Part shown: positions 6,135 through 13,370 of the stretch, piece after piece
How positions within the stretch are numbered: position 1 is the first letter of the stretch
Layout: every line of letters begins with the position of its first letter
Assembly: GCA_025464025.1 (NCBI GenBank)
Contig: JAODBP010000293.1
Coordinates: forward strand, 1 to 27,652
DNA from: Actinomycetes bacterium
GTDB taxonomy: Bacteria > Actinomycetota > Acidimicrobiia > Acidimicrobiales > CADCSY01
Length of the DNA stretch: 27,652 nucleotides
Direction of reading: 5' to 3'
Position numbers and translations under genes: made by a program
The notes under the pieces: model-generated
Told to the model about the DNA's origin: nothing
What the model saw: only the letters and a program-made list of their open reading frames with translations
Databases searched by the model: none

Positions 6135-8470
6135 CCGCGCAGCAGGGCCCAGCCCGAGCCGGCGTTCTGCCAGCCGAGGATGCGGGAGCGCCGGGTCAGC
6201 TCGACCTTGAGCAGCGACGGCACCTTGGCGTCGAGGGCGGTGAGGTGCCGGATCTCGAACGTGGTGCTCGAGCTGCTGACACCCTTCTCGTGGAGCAGGG
6301 CCAGCTCGAGGCCGATGTTGCTCTCGCTCGTGGGGCCGGTGGGCGGCGGGCCACCGGGGGCCGGCTTGGGCGCCGGGGTGAAGAGCTGGTCGAGCGTGTT
6401 GGCCTTGACGGCCTCCGTCACGCCGACGCCCAGCAGGCTCTGGAGGGTGACCTCGGTCGAGCTCTTGGCCAGCGTCAGCGACGGCACGGCCATCTTCTTG
6501 AGCATGTCGGTGCCCTCGGCCTGCTGGAACTGCTTGCTGAAGATCGTCACCAACGTCTTCACGAAGTCGCCCACCAGGCCGGCGATGGCGCCGTCGAGGC
6601 CGGCCGCGGGCATGCGACCGCTGGCCCGGAACTGCACCGACAGGCCGTCGAACTCGGCGCCCTTGCCGTCGAGGGAGTCGCGCCAGTCGAGGTGGAACTT
6701 CACGTCGCCGGCCAGGTGGCCGAGCACGTTGCCCTTGGCCGAGAACTCGAGGGCGTGGACCGAGCGACTCGTCTTGGTCTCGCCGGCGAGGATGTTCGTC
6801 TCGTTCTTCTCACCGGCACCGCCCTTCGTCTTGTCGAGCGACTTCTTGTCGTGGCGCTTGCCGGTGGAGGCCTTGACCGCGCCACCGACGCCGCCCGCCG
6901 AGCCGAAGTCGGCCTCGGCGTTGACCTCGGCGACGCCGCCGGTCTCGACGTAGCTGTCGTCGTTGGTGAGCTCGGTCTCCTCGACCTCGCGCGACCACTT
7001 GTCGGCCACCTCGCGGGAGCTCTGCTCGCCACCCCAGATGCTGTTGGCCAGCGACGCCGGGATGACGTCGGACTCGACGCATCGGCGGTAGAAGCCGTAG
7101 GACACCAGCTTCATGGCGCCCTCGGGCGTCTTGGCCGACGCCTTGAAGTAGCCACCCAGGGCACCGGCGATGTTGACCACGGCCAGCGTGCCGCCGGCCT
7201 GGAACATGGCCTCGACGTTGATCTCGGTGTTGCCGGCCTTCTTGCTGCCCTCGAAGCGCAGGATGGCACCCACGAAGATGCCGGGGGCCACCGGGATCTT
7301 CATGTCGAACTCGAACTCGGTGGAGTCGCCGTCGTTGGCGATGGCCTTGCCGAGGATCGTGCCGGCGGTGGAGAGGCCGGTGCCGAGGCCACCGGTGTAC
7401 TTCTCCTTGAGCTTCTGCATGCCCGAGCTGTCGACGGTGGTGTCGGCCTGCTTGGTGAGGCCACCCGGTGCCGCCGCGGCCTGGGTCTTCATGATCTCGA
7501 GCCGCTGGATCTCGCCATCCGTCGCCATGACGAACCAGGCCATGCCGGCGCCGCGCTTGGCCCGGCTCGGGTCGATGGCGGTCGTGGTCTTGCCGTCCTT
7601 GCCCGTGGTCTCCTTGGTCTTGGAGGCGAGCCACAGGTCGGCGACCTGCTTCATCTGCCGCAGCAGGGCCAGGGCCTGGTCGTACTGCTCGGGCTTGAGG
7701 AGGACGTCGCAGTTCACGCCCGACGGGTGCGGCTTGGCGCCCTTGGGGCGCTTCATGACCTCACCCAGCTTGGAGTAGGCGAGGAGCTGCTTCTCGATCT
7801 CCTTCTGGGCCGGCCCCTTGGTGGTGAACATCCCCTCGTCGGTGCGCTCCGCGAACTGCTCCTTGGTGACGAAGCGGCGGATGCGACGGCTGGCCGTGCC
7901 GGCGCTCCCCTGCTGCACCACGTGGGTCAGCTCGTGGGCCAGCAGCTCCTGACCCCCGGTGGACGACGGGTCGTAGTTGCCCTTGCGGAAGAAGACGTCG
8001 TTGCCGGTGGTGAACGCCTCGGCCTGCAGGGAGCGGCTGAGCGTGTCGGCCTCGGCCCCGTCGTGGATGCGGACGTTCGAGAAGCTGGCGCCGAAGGCCG
8101 ACTCCATGCGCCCGAGCGTGCCGCCGTCCATCGAGCGGCCGCCCGACGACTGGATGCGCGCCTGCACGTCGGGCGAGACGTCCTGGCCGCCGAGCTCGTC
8201 GTGGCCGCCCGAGGAGCGCCGCACCGGGGGTGCCTCGGCGCCACCGGCCAGCGTGCGCATGACCTCGGCGGCGACGCGGTCGGCCTCCCGCTCGGCCGGG
8301 TCGTCGGCCTTGCCGACGCTGAGCTTGGTCTGGAGCATGGCGCCCACGGCGGCGTTGCCGGCGCTGCGCTGGAGGCCGAGCAGCGGGTGGCCGGTGGCCG
8401 GCGCGGCGGGAGCGGGCCCGGCCGTCGTCGGCGCGGCTGCCGCCTTGTCGTCGTGCTCGACTTCAGCCAT
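6131..8470 (-). CDS. eCIS core-domain (DUF4157) protein, probable cargo/toxin, 779 aa
   Basis: Residues 30-71 hold the paired N-terminal motifs LLGLQRSAGNAAV and DDPAEREADRVAAEVM. DUF4157 proper follows at ~112-190: MDGGTLGRMESAFG, FSNVRIHDG, AFTTGNDVFF and LLAHELTHVVQQ, with HExxH at H179-E180-H183. Such proteins are typical eCIS-associated cargo, and HExxH could bind zinc. The remaining ~590 residues match no family I can name. They are beta-rich with Gly/Ala-rich stretches (IFVGAILRFEG, VVNIAGALGGYF) and a Pro-rich segment before the last ~80 residues (PAPKPAPGGPPPTGP). A membrane-active or scaffold role is possible but unproven. There is no signal peptide, as expected for particle-loaded cargo. 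A 90-base gap separates it from the other DUF4157 gene, and it overlaps the YbjN-like gene by four bases. Confidence 0.85.
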   Translation of the reverse strand: MAEVEHDDKAAAAPTTAGPAPAAPATGHPLLGLQRSAGNAAVGAMLQTKLSVGKADDPAEREADRVAAEVMRTLAGGAEAPPVRRSSGGHDELGGQDVSPDVQARIQSSGGRSMDGGTLGRMESAFGASFSNVRIHDGAEADTLSRSLQAEAFTTGNDVFFRKGNYDPSSTGGQELLAHELTHVVQQGSAGTASRRIRRFVTKEQFAERTDEGMFTTKGPAQKEIEKQLLAYSKLGEVMKRPKGAKPHPSGVNCDVLLKPEQYDQALALLRQMKQVADLWLASKTKETTGKDGKTTTAIDPSRAKRGAGMAWFVMATDGEIQRLEIMKTQAAAAPGGLTKQADTTVDSSGMQKLKEKYTGGLGTGLSTAGTILGKAIANDGDSTEFEFDMKIPVAPGIFVGAILRFEGSKKAGNTEINVEAMFQAGGTLAVVNIAGALGGYFKASAKTPEGAMKLVSYGFYRRCVESDVIPASLANSIWGGEQSSREVADKWSREVEETELTNDDSYVETGGVAEVNAEADFGSAGGVGGAVKASTGKRHDKKSLDKTKGGAGEKNETNILAGETKTSRSVHALEFSAKGNVLGHLAGDVKFHLDWRDSLDGKGAEFDGLSVQFRASGRMPAAGLDGAIAGLVGDFVKTLVTIFSKQFQQAEGTDMLKKMAVPSLTLAKSSTEVTLQSLLGVGVTEAVKANTLDQLFTPAPKPAPGGPPPTGPTSESNIGLELALLHEKGVSSSSTTFEIRHLTALDAKVPSLLKVELTRRSRILGWQNAGSGWALLRG

Positions 8471-8560
8471 GGCGGCGCGCTCCGATCGTGGGCCTTGCCC
8501 GGAGTGTACGAACCCGCACCCTCCGTGAACAGGGCGGCCCGGTCAAAAGCGTCGAAGCGG
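8471..8560 (-). promoter_or_regulatory. Possible internal promoter between the two DUF4157 genes
   Basis: On the minus strand TTTGACC occurs twice, 18 bases apart (8541-8547 and 8559-8565), and a TACACT hexamer lies at 8503-8508, 32 bases before the ATG of the 779-residue cargo gene. The same hexamer precedes the PAAR-like gene. The TTTGACC copies are not at -35 spacing from TACACT, so they may be an operator or chance. Confidence 0.3.
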
Positions 8561-10369
8561 TCAAACCCGCGACGGGGTCGCCGACGTCCAGCTCGTGGGC
8601 CGCTCGCCCCGCACCCACTTGCCCCCGCCGCCGCCCTTGGGCTGCTCCTCCTCCTCGTCGACCGGCGCGTTCTGCTGCTTCGGCGCCAGCAGGCGCTGGG
8701 CCTCGGCCTGGGCCCGCTGCCAGGCGTTCTGGCCGTTGCCCTCGAGGACGTACTTGCGGGCCAGGACGGAGGTGAGCGCCTCCTCCTGGAGCTCGACCGG
8801 CACGCCGGCGATGGCCTTCATCGGGTCGCCGAGCGAGGCCAGGAGCTTCCGGCGACCGGTGGCCACGCCGCCGGCGAACCACTGCTCCATCTTCGCCCGT
8901 TGCTTGGTGAACGTGGACTTGAGGACCTTGGGGTCGGTCCCGTTGGCGAAGTACTTCAGGTCGATGGCGTCACCGAACTTGTCGATCACCCGCTTGGCCA
9001 GCGCCCCGTCGTTGCCGGCGGCGAACTCGGTCACCCACGCCTTCTTCATCCAGGCGTCGAACGCGCCCTCGGCCGTGATGTCGAACTCCTCGTTGGCCGT
9101 GAAGAAGTTCTCGTCGGTGTTCATGGCGTTGTCGATGAGCTGGATGGTCTTGTTCTTCTCGTCGACCATCCAGTTCTGGGGGCCGAACATGCCAACCAAC
9201 CGGTCGCCGTTGCCGAGGTAGACGTCGAGGGCGGCGCTCTTGCCGAGGCCGATCATCTGGCCCGGGTTGGTGAAGAACTGGCCGACGGTCGACTTCTTGT
9301 CGAGCTCCTCGCCCTTGCCGATCTTCTTCTTCTTGCTGCCCTTCTGCTTCTCGAGGATCTTGGAGAAGTCGGTGCCGGCGGCGTGGTCGAACACGACCGT
9401 GTACGGCTCACCCAGCTTGTTCAGGAACTTCTGAGCGTGGGGCTCGGTGACCTTGTCGCCCATGGCCCGGGGGATGTTGGCGGCGATCCGCTTGCTCTCC
9501 TCGGGGTCGGCGACGCGGGCCTCGGGCGTCGAGAGCGACCAGCCGCCCTCCTCCTCACCGGTGAGGCCGTCGTTGGCCAGGTTGGCGGCGATGAGGATCT
9601 CGGCCGGGAGGTGCTCGCCGGCCTTCACCACGACGGGCGGGTTCTGGCCGTCGCGGATGATGGCCACGCCGCCGGTGCCGCCGCCCTCGGTGACGAAGCC
9701 GTTGTCGGCGGCCTCCCAGTTCGTGTTGGCCAGCGTCAAGCGCCGGACCTGGCGGGCCGCACCCCCCGTCTGCTGCACGGTGTGGGTCAGCTCGTGGGCC
9801 AGCGTCTCCTGCCCGGCCCGGCTCGACGGGTCGTACTCGCCGTTGGCGAAGAAGATGTCGTTGCCGGTGGTGAAGGCCCGGGCGCCGAGCGCCTGGCTCA
9901 GGGTGTCGGCCTCGCCGCCGGTGTGGACCCGGACGTCGCCGAGGTCGGCGCCGAACGCCCCCTCCATCGACCCCCGCACACCGTCGGGCAGGGCCGCCCC
10001 GCCGCCGCCGCGCTTGCCGTCGATGCTGGCGGCCACCTCGTCGGTGACGTCGCCGCCCTCGGGGCCGACCGGACCGGGGGCCGCCTTGCGCCGGACCTTG
10101 CGGGCCGGGCCGGCGTCGGCGGGCGCCGGCGCCTGGGCACCGCCGTCGAGCTGCTGCATGACCTGCGCCGCGACGAGGTCGGCCTCGCGCTCGGCCGGGT
10201 CGTTGGCCGCGCCGACCTTGAGCTTGGCCTGGGCGCCGACCATCTGGACGACGGCGGCGTTCCCGACCCGCCGCTGGAGGTCGTGGAGCTGGTGCGGCTC
10301 GCGACCGGCGACTTCGGGCTGCTCGGCCCGGCCCGGCTTCGGCCGGTGCAGGCGGACACGGTCGCGCAT
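8561..10369 (-). CDS. eCIS core-domain (DUF4157) protein fused to a kinase-like domain, probable effector
   Basis: 602 residues. Residues 31-72 carry LQRRVGNAAV and NDPAEREADLVAAQVM. DUF4157 at ~130-201 ends in TLAHELTHTVQQ, with HExxH at H192-E193-H196. Residues ~222-500 read like an actin-fragmin/PI3-PI4-kinase-type fold: glycine loop EGGGTGGVAII (228-238), VVVK with K249, AEILIAANLA with E257, catalytic segment LGNGDR (D389) with N399 in QNWMVD, and LIDN with D413 as the likely metal site. A lysine-rich loop (GSKKKKIGKG, 344-353) and an acidic/Gly tail flank it. I infer a kinase toxin delivered by the particle; ADP-ribosyl or other activities are not supported. AGGAGGG lies five bases before the ATG, nine bases after the PAAR-like gene, so the two are co-transcribed. 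Confidence 0.8.
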   Translation of the reverse strand: MRDRVRLHRPKPGRAEQPEVAGREPHQLHDLQRRVGNAAVVQMVGAQAKLKVGAANDPAEREADLVAAQVMQQLDGGAQAPAPADAGPARKVRRKAAPGPVGPEGGDVTDEVAASIDGKRGGGGAALPDGVRGSMEGAFGADLGDVRVHTGGEADTLSQALGARAFTTGNDIFFANGEYDPSSRAGQETLAHELTHTVQQTGGAARQVRRLTLANTNWEAADNGFVTEGGGTGGVAIIRDGQNPPVVVKAGEHLPAEILIAANLANDGLTGEEEGGWSLSTPEARVADPEESKRIAANIPRAMGDKVTEPHAQKFLNKLGEPYTVVFDHAAGTDFSKILEKQKGSKKKKIGKGEELDKKSTVGQFFTNPGQMIGLGKSAALDVYLGNGDRLVGMFGPQNWMVDEKNKTIQLIDNAMNTDENFFTANEEFDITAEGAFDAWMKKAWVTEFAAGNDGALAKRVIDKFGDAIDLKYFANGTDPKVLKSTFTKQRAKMEQWFAGGVATGRRKLLASLGDPMKAIAGVPVELQEEALTSVLARKYVLEGNGQNAWQRAQAEAQRLLAPKQQNAPVDEEEEQPKGGGGGKWVRGERPTSWTSATPSRV

Positions 10370-10378
10370 CAGGCCCTC

Positions 10379-10765
10379 CTAGGGGATCATCGTGGTCGCC
10401 TGGCCGGCGAAGCTGAACGTGATCGCCCCACCGAACGCGCACTGGCACGTCGACGAGTTGTTCAGCGCCGGGAAGTTGGCGATCTGGACCGTGGGAGCGC
10501 CCGGCTTCCACGGCGTCGTGACCGGGAGGCAGGGCATCGGGGTCAGGACCCCGAGGGCGGCCGCCGTCGCCGACGCCACCATGGGGTTGGACAGCGAGTT
10601 GCACATCCCGAACGGCGGGATGTTCATGATGGGCTTGAAGTCCATGATGTTGGCCGCCGGCATGTTGTTCAAGATGACGCGGCTCATCGGGGGGACGACC
10701 AGCGAGCTCGGCGCGACGCCGAACGAGCACGTCATCATCGCTCCCATGACCACCTGCTGGCCCAC
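10379..10765 (-). CDS. DUF4280 PAAR-like protein, probable eCIS spike tip
   Basis: 128 residues from GTG at 10765. DUF4280 proteins are PAAR-like: a small conical tip that caps the spike and can carry cargo. Diagnostic features are the start GQQVVMGAMMTCSFGVAPS, NIMDFKPIMNIPPFGMC, a hydrophobic middle, LTPMPCLPVTTPWKPGAPTV, and the closing SSTCQCAFGGAITF strand with its cysteines. Upstream the frame stays open for about 1.8 kb through the AAA gene on the other strand, but that is antisense; homology begins at this GTG, and TACACT lies six bases upstream. It is the first gene of the cargo run and precedes the kinase-type DUF4157 gene by nine bases, suggesting a tip-cargo pair. Confidence 0.88.
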   Translation of the reverse strand: MGQQVVMGAMMTCSFGVAPSSLVVPPMSRVILNNMPAANIMDFKPIMNIPPFGMCNSLSNPMVASATAAALGVLTPMPCLPVTTPWKPGAPTVQIANFPALNNSSTCQCAFGGAITFSFAGQATTMIP

Positions 10766-10771
10766 GCGCGA

Positions 10772-10777
10772 AGTGTA
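10772..10777 (-). promoter_or_regulatory. -10-like hexamer TACACT of the PAAR-like gene
   Basis: On the minus strand TACACT ends six bases before the GTG of the PAAR-like gene. That spacing would put the transcript start at the start codon, a leaderless mRNA as is common in actinomycetes. No strong -35 is seen. Confidence 0.5.
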
Positions 10778-10795
10778 GGGGTTCGACCGCTCTGG

Positions 10796-10801
10796 TTCAC
10801 T
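10796..10801 (+). promoter_or_regulatory. -10-like hexamer TTCACT of the AAA+ gene
   Basis: TTCACT ends six bases before the GTG start of the ATPase gene, and no Shine-Dalgarno site is present, suggesting a leaderless transcript. The opposing TACACT of the PAAR-like gene is only 20 bases away, so the two promoters are back to back. Confidence 0.4.
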
Positions 10802-10807
10802 GGCGGG

Positions 10808-12703
10808 GTGGACGCTTCGTGGACGGTGCTCGCCGACGCGCTCCTGCGCCGGGAGGTCATGCGCTGCCGGCGGGAGCGGGGGCCGGTGGCCGACCCGCTC
10901 GCCGGGCTGAAGATCGACGAGGGCGACGTCGACCGCATGCTCGAGGCACCCACCGACCTGGGCCGGGGCGAGCGCAAGGAGCAGGCCGCCCTCGACCGCG
11001 ACGTCGAGCAGGCCTCCGAGCAGCTCGCCGACGTCCTCCGCAAGCCGGGCCAGCTGTCCGAGCTGGCCGCCGGCGCCGCCCTCGACTTCGGGCAGGCGGC
11101 CGTGCTCGCGTTCCTCGCCGCCGTCGAGCTCGAGCCCCGCCGCCAGCGCCTCGTGGCCTACGTCCAGGACGACGTCACCCGGCCCCGCCCGACCCTGGCC
11201 ATGCTGCGCCAGGTGTTCGGCGACGCCGGTCCCCTCGCCGTCTCCCCCGCCTCCCGACTGCGCCGCGCCGCCCTGGTCGAGGTCGACGAGACCGGCCCGT
11301 GGGGCACGGCGATGGTGGCCCTGGCCCCCCAGGTCACCTGGGTGCTGGCCGGGGAGCGCGGCTTCGACCCCGAGCTCCCGCCCGCCTCCTGGACGATCCC
11401 GGGCATCGACGCCACCGGCGACCGCCTGGTGCTCGTGAGCGGCCCGGACCGGACGCGCCGGCTCCAGGCCGCCGTCGAGGCGACGGCCGCGCCGGCCTTC
11501 CTCGTGACGCCGGTCCCGGAGACGCCCAAGGCGTGGGACGCCGTGGTCCGCACCGCGACGCTCGCCGGGCTCGGCGTGATCCTCGAGGTCGGCCAGTCGC
11601 TGGCCGCCGACGCTCGGCGCCGGGTCGAGGACGCCGACCACCTGCCCTGGGCCCTGTCGTCGGTGATCGAGCTGCCCCTCGAGGAGCTCCCCCGCCGCCC
11701 CTGGGTCGAGCGCCAGTCGGGGCCGCCCGAGATCACCGGCGAGGAGTGGTCCGACGCCCTGGGCGAGACGGCCCGCCAGGGCCACCGGCTCTCGGCCGAG
11801 CAGCTCCGCCTCGTGGCCGGCGCCTCGGCCGGGCTGGGCGGCGACGTCGACGCCGCCATCCGGCGCCTGGCCAGCGGCCACCTCGACCAGCACGCCAAGC
11901 GCATCCGGCCCCGGCGGCGGTGGGGCGACCTCGTGCTCGCCCCCGACAAGCTGGCCCAGCTCAAGGAGCTGGTCAGCCGCTACCAGCACCGCGACGTGGT
12001 CCACGAGGAGTGGGGCTTCCCCGCGTTCCCCTCGGCCGGCCTGGTCGCCCTGTTCTCGGGCCAGTCGGGCACGGGCAAGACGCTTGCCGCCGAGATCATC
12101 GCCGGCGAGCTCGGGCTCGACCTCTACAAGCTCGACCTGTCGGCCGTGGTGAGCAAGTACATCGGTGAGACCGAGCAGAACCTCGAGCGGGTGTTCAGCG
12201 CCGCGTCGGCCGGCAACCTCGTGCTGTTCTTCGACGAGGCCGACTCGCTGTTCGGCAAGCGCTCGGAGGTGACCGACGCCCGCGACCGCTACGCCAACAT
12301 CGAGGTCTCGTACCTGCTCCAGCGGCTGGAGTCCTACGACGGGCTGGTCGTCATGGCCACGAACTTCCAGAAGAACATCGACGAGGCGTTCGTCCGCCGC
12401 ATCCACGTCTCGATCGAGTTCCCGGTGCCCGAGGAGCCCGAGCGCCAGCTCATCTGGCGCTCGTCCTTCCCGTCCACCGCGCCGATGGGCGAGCTCGACT
12501 GGGAGTTCCTCGCCCGCCAGTTCAAGCTGGCCGGCGGCGCCATCAAGAACGCCGCCCTCCACGCTGCCTTCCTGGCCGCCGAGGCGGAGACGATCATCAC
12601 CATGGAGACGGTGATGTTCGGCCTCAAGCGCGAGTTCCAGAAGCTGGGCCGGCTCCGCACGGCGGCCGACTTCGGCATCTACGCCGAGCTGGTGAACAGC
12701 TGA
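10808..12703 (+). CDS. AAA+ ATPase of the eCIS locus (Afp15/Pvc15-type)
   Basis: 631 residues from GTG at 10808. AAA+ ATPases of this kind occur in nearly all eCIS loci and are thought to help assemble the particle or load cargo. The C-terminal AAA domain has Walker A GQSGTGKT (418-425), the pore-like VVSKYIGETEQNLERVF segment, Walker B LVLFFDEAD (D476-E477), sensor-1 VVMATNFQKNID and arginine-finger-like EAFVRRIHVSIEFPVP. The N-terminal ~400 residues resemble the helical/winged domain found in this subfamily (FLAAVELEPRRQRLVAYVQDD). The frame is open for 4.5 kb further upstream, but that DNA is antisense to the cargo genes; the leaderless-type GTG and the start of family similarity decide the start. 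It is transcribed away from the cargo run and ends one base from the convergent lipoprotein stop. Confidence 0.9.
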   Translation: MDASWTVLADALLRREVMRCRRERGPVADPLAGLKIDEGDVDRMLEAPTDLGRGERKEQAALDRDVEQASEQLADVLRKPGQLSELAAGAALDFGQAAVLAFLAAVELEPRRQRLVAYVQDDVTRPRPTLAMLRQVFGDAGPLAVSPASRLRRAALVEVDETGPWGTAMVALAPQVTWVLAGERGFDPELPPASWTIPGIDATGDRLVLVSGPDRTRRLQAAVEATAAPAFLVTPVPETPKAWDAVVRTATLAGLGVILEVGQSLAADARRRVEDADHLPWALSSVIELPLEELPRRPWVERQSGPPEITGEEWSDALGETARQGHRLSAEQLRLVAGASAGLGGDVDAAIRRLASGHLDQHAKRIRPRRRWGDLVLAPDKLAQLKELVSRYQHRDVVHEEWGFPAFPSAGLVALFSGQSGTGKTLAAEIIAGELGLDLYKLDLSAVVSKYIGETEQNLERVFSAASAGNLVLFFDEADSLFGKRSEVTDARDRYANIEVSYLLQRLESYDGLVVMATNFQKNIDEAFVRRIHVSIEFPVPEEPERQLIWRSSFPSTAPMGELDWEFLARQFKLAGGAIKNAALHAAFLAAEAETIITMETVMFGLKREFQKLGRLRTAADFGIYAELVNS

Positions 12704-12704
12704 C

Positions 12705-13319
12705 CTAGTGGTTCAGGCCCGCCTTCTCGCGGGCCTTCTCCCGGGCCGCGGCCTTGGCCCTCGACTCGGCGGCCCGCTGGGCCTTCGACTTCTGACCGCT
12801 CTTGCCCCCCGCCTCGCCCGTCGTGGTGGTGGTCGTGGCGTCGGGCGACTTGGCCGAGCCGGTGACCTCCTTGCCGGTGGAGACGATGACGCACACGATG
12901 CGGCGGTCGTCGCCCTCCTGCCAGCTGCGGATCGACGGCTGGAGGTAGCTGAAGAACAGCTTCGAGTCGAGGTAGTCGGTGCCGGTGTAGTTGCCGAACG
13001 CCTCGAGGCACTGGGCGTTGGCGAAGCCGCGCAGCTTCTCCTCGCCCGGGTAGACGTCGCTCTCCTTGTCCGGGTAGTCCGGGAGGGCGAACACCTCGTG
13101 GGTGTGGGCGTCCTTGCACGGCACGGCCTTGATCTTGTTGATCTCGGCGCCCAGCTCGCTGCCCGGGTTCAGGCAATCACCGACCTGGACGTCGAAGACC
13201 GAGACGTCGCCCGCCTTGTCGATGGCCCCGTCCTTGCGCCCGGCCTTGTCCTTGCTGCAGCCGGCCGCGACCAGGGCGACGAGCAGCAGGGCGAGCAGCG
13301 GGAGGCGACGTGCGGACAT
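12705..13319 (-). CDS. Septum-formation family lipoprotein
   Basis: 204 residues from ATG at 13319. An N-terminal export signal (MSARRLPLLALLL) ends in the lipobox VAAGC, so Cys21 is probably lipid-modified and the protein sits on the outer face of the membrane. Residues ~38-160 follow the actinobacterial septum-formation domain: VQVGDCLN, AVPCKDAHTHEVFA, YPGEEKLRGFANAQCLEAFG, QPSIRSWQEGDDRRIVCVI, with four conserved-looking cysteines. The C-terminal ~45 residues are Thr-rich, then Lys/Arg/Ala-rich. The exact role is unknown; some members affect division or cell-wall formation. TACCCT lies eight bases before the start, indicating a leaderless transcript divergent from the epimerase gene. Confidence 0.78.
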   Translation of the reverse strand: MSARRLPLLALLLVALVAAGCSKDKAGRKDGAIDKAGDVSVFDVQVGDCLNPGSELGAEINKIKAVPCKDAHTHEVFALPDYPDKESDVYPGEEKLRGFANAQCLEAFGNYTGTDYLDSKLFFSYLQPSIRSWQEGDDRRIVCVIVSTGKEVTGSAKSPDATTTTTTGEAGGKSGQKSKAQRAAESRAKAAAREKAREKAGLNH

Positions 13320-13327
13320 CACAACGG

Positions 13328-13333
13328 AGGGTA
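13328..13333 (-). promoter_or_regulatory. -10-like hexamer TACCCT of the lipoprotein gene
   Basis: On the minus strand TACCCT ends eight bases before the ATG, with no Shine-Dalgarno site between. It lies back to back with the TAGGCT of the epimerase gene. Confidence 0.45.
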
Positions 13334-13344
13334 CAGATCCGTGC

Positions 13345-13370
13345 TCGCCCGTAGGCTCCGCCCCCATGTT
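13345..13370 (+). repeat. 26-bp exact repeat, copy 1: promoter/start of the epimerase gene
   Basis: This 26-base segment is identical to 14454-14479. It holds the -10-like TAGGCT (13352-13357), a C-rich spacer CCGCCCCC and the ATG plus two bases. Upstream and downstream sequence diverges at once. Acts as a probable leaderless promoter. Confidence 0.75.

Noticed and set aside
7921..7936. Assigning metalloprotease activity to the DUF4157 proteins from HExxH
   Set aside because: The motif HELTH is seen in both proteins, but it is a general feature of DUF4157 and no third zinc ligand or proven activity can be read from the sequence.
1704..10765. Integrated contractile prophage
   Set aside because: No capsid, portal, terminase, integrase or lysis genes are visible, and DUF4157, DUF6760, DUF4280 and the AAA+ ATPase are hallmarks of eCIS rather than phage. 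The off-window part could still contain phage genes, but nothing here suggests it.
6245..10807. A plus-strand open frame running continuously into the AAA+ gene, making an apparent 2152-residue protein
   Set aside because: Its first 4.5 kb is antisense to the YbjN-like overlap region, both DUF4157 genes and the PAAR-like gene, all of which have clear family motifs. The long openness is a GC-rich artefact; the real gene starts at 10808.
10766..12562. Minus-strand extension of the PAAR-like gene to 727 residues
   Set aside because: The extension is antisense to the AAA+ domain with its Walker motifs; DUF4280 similarity begins at the GTG at 10765.
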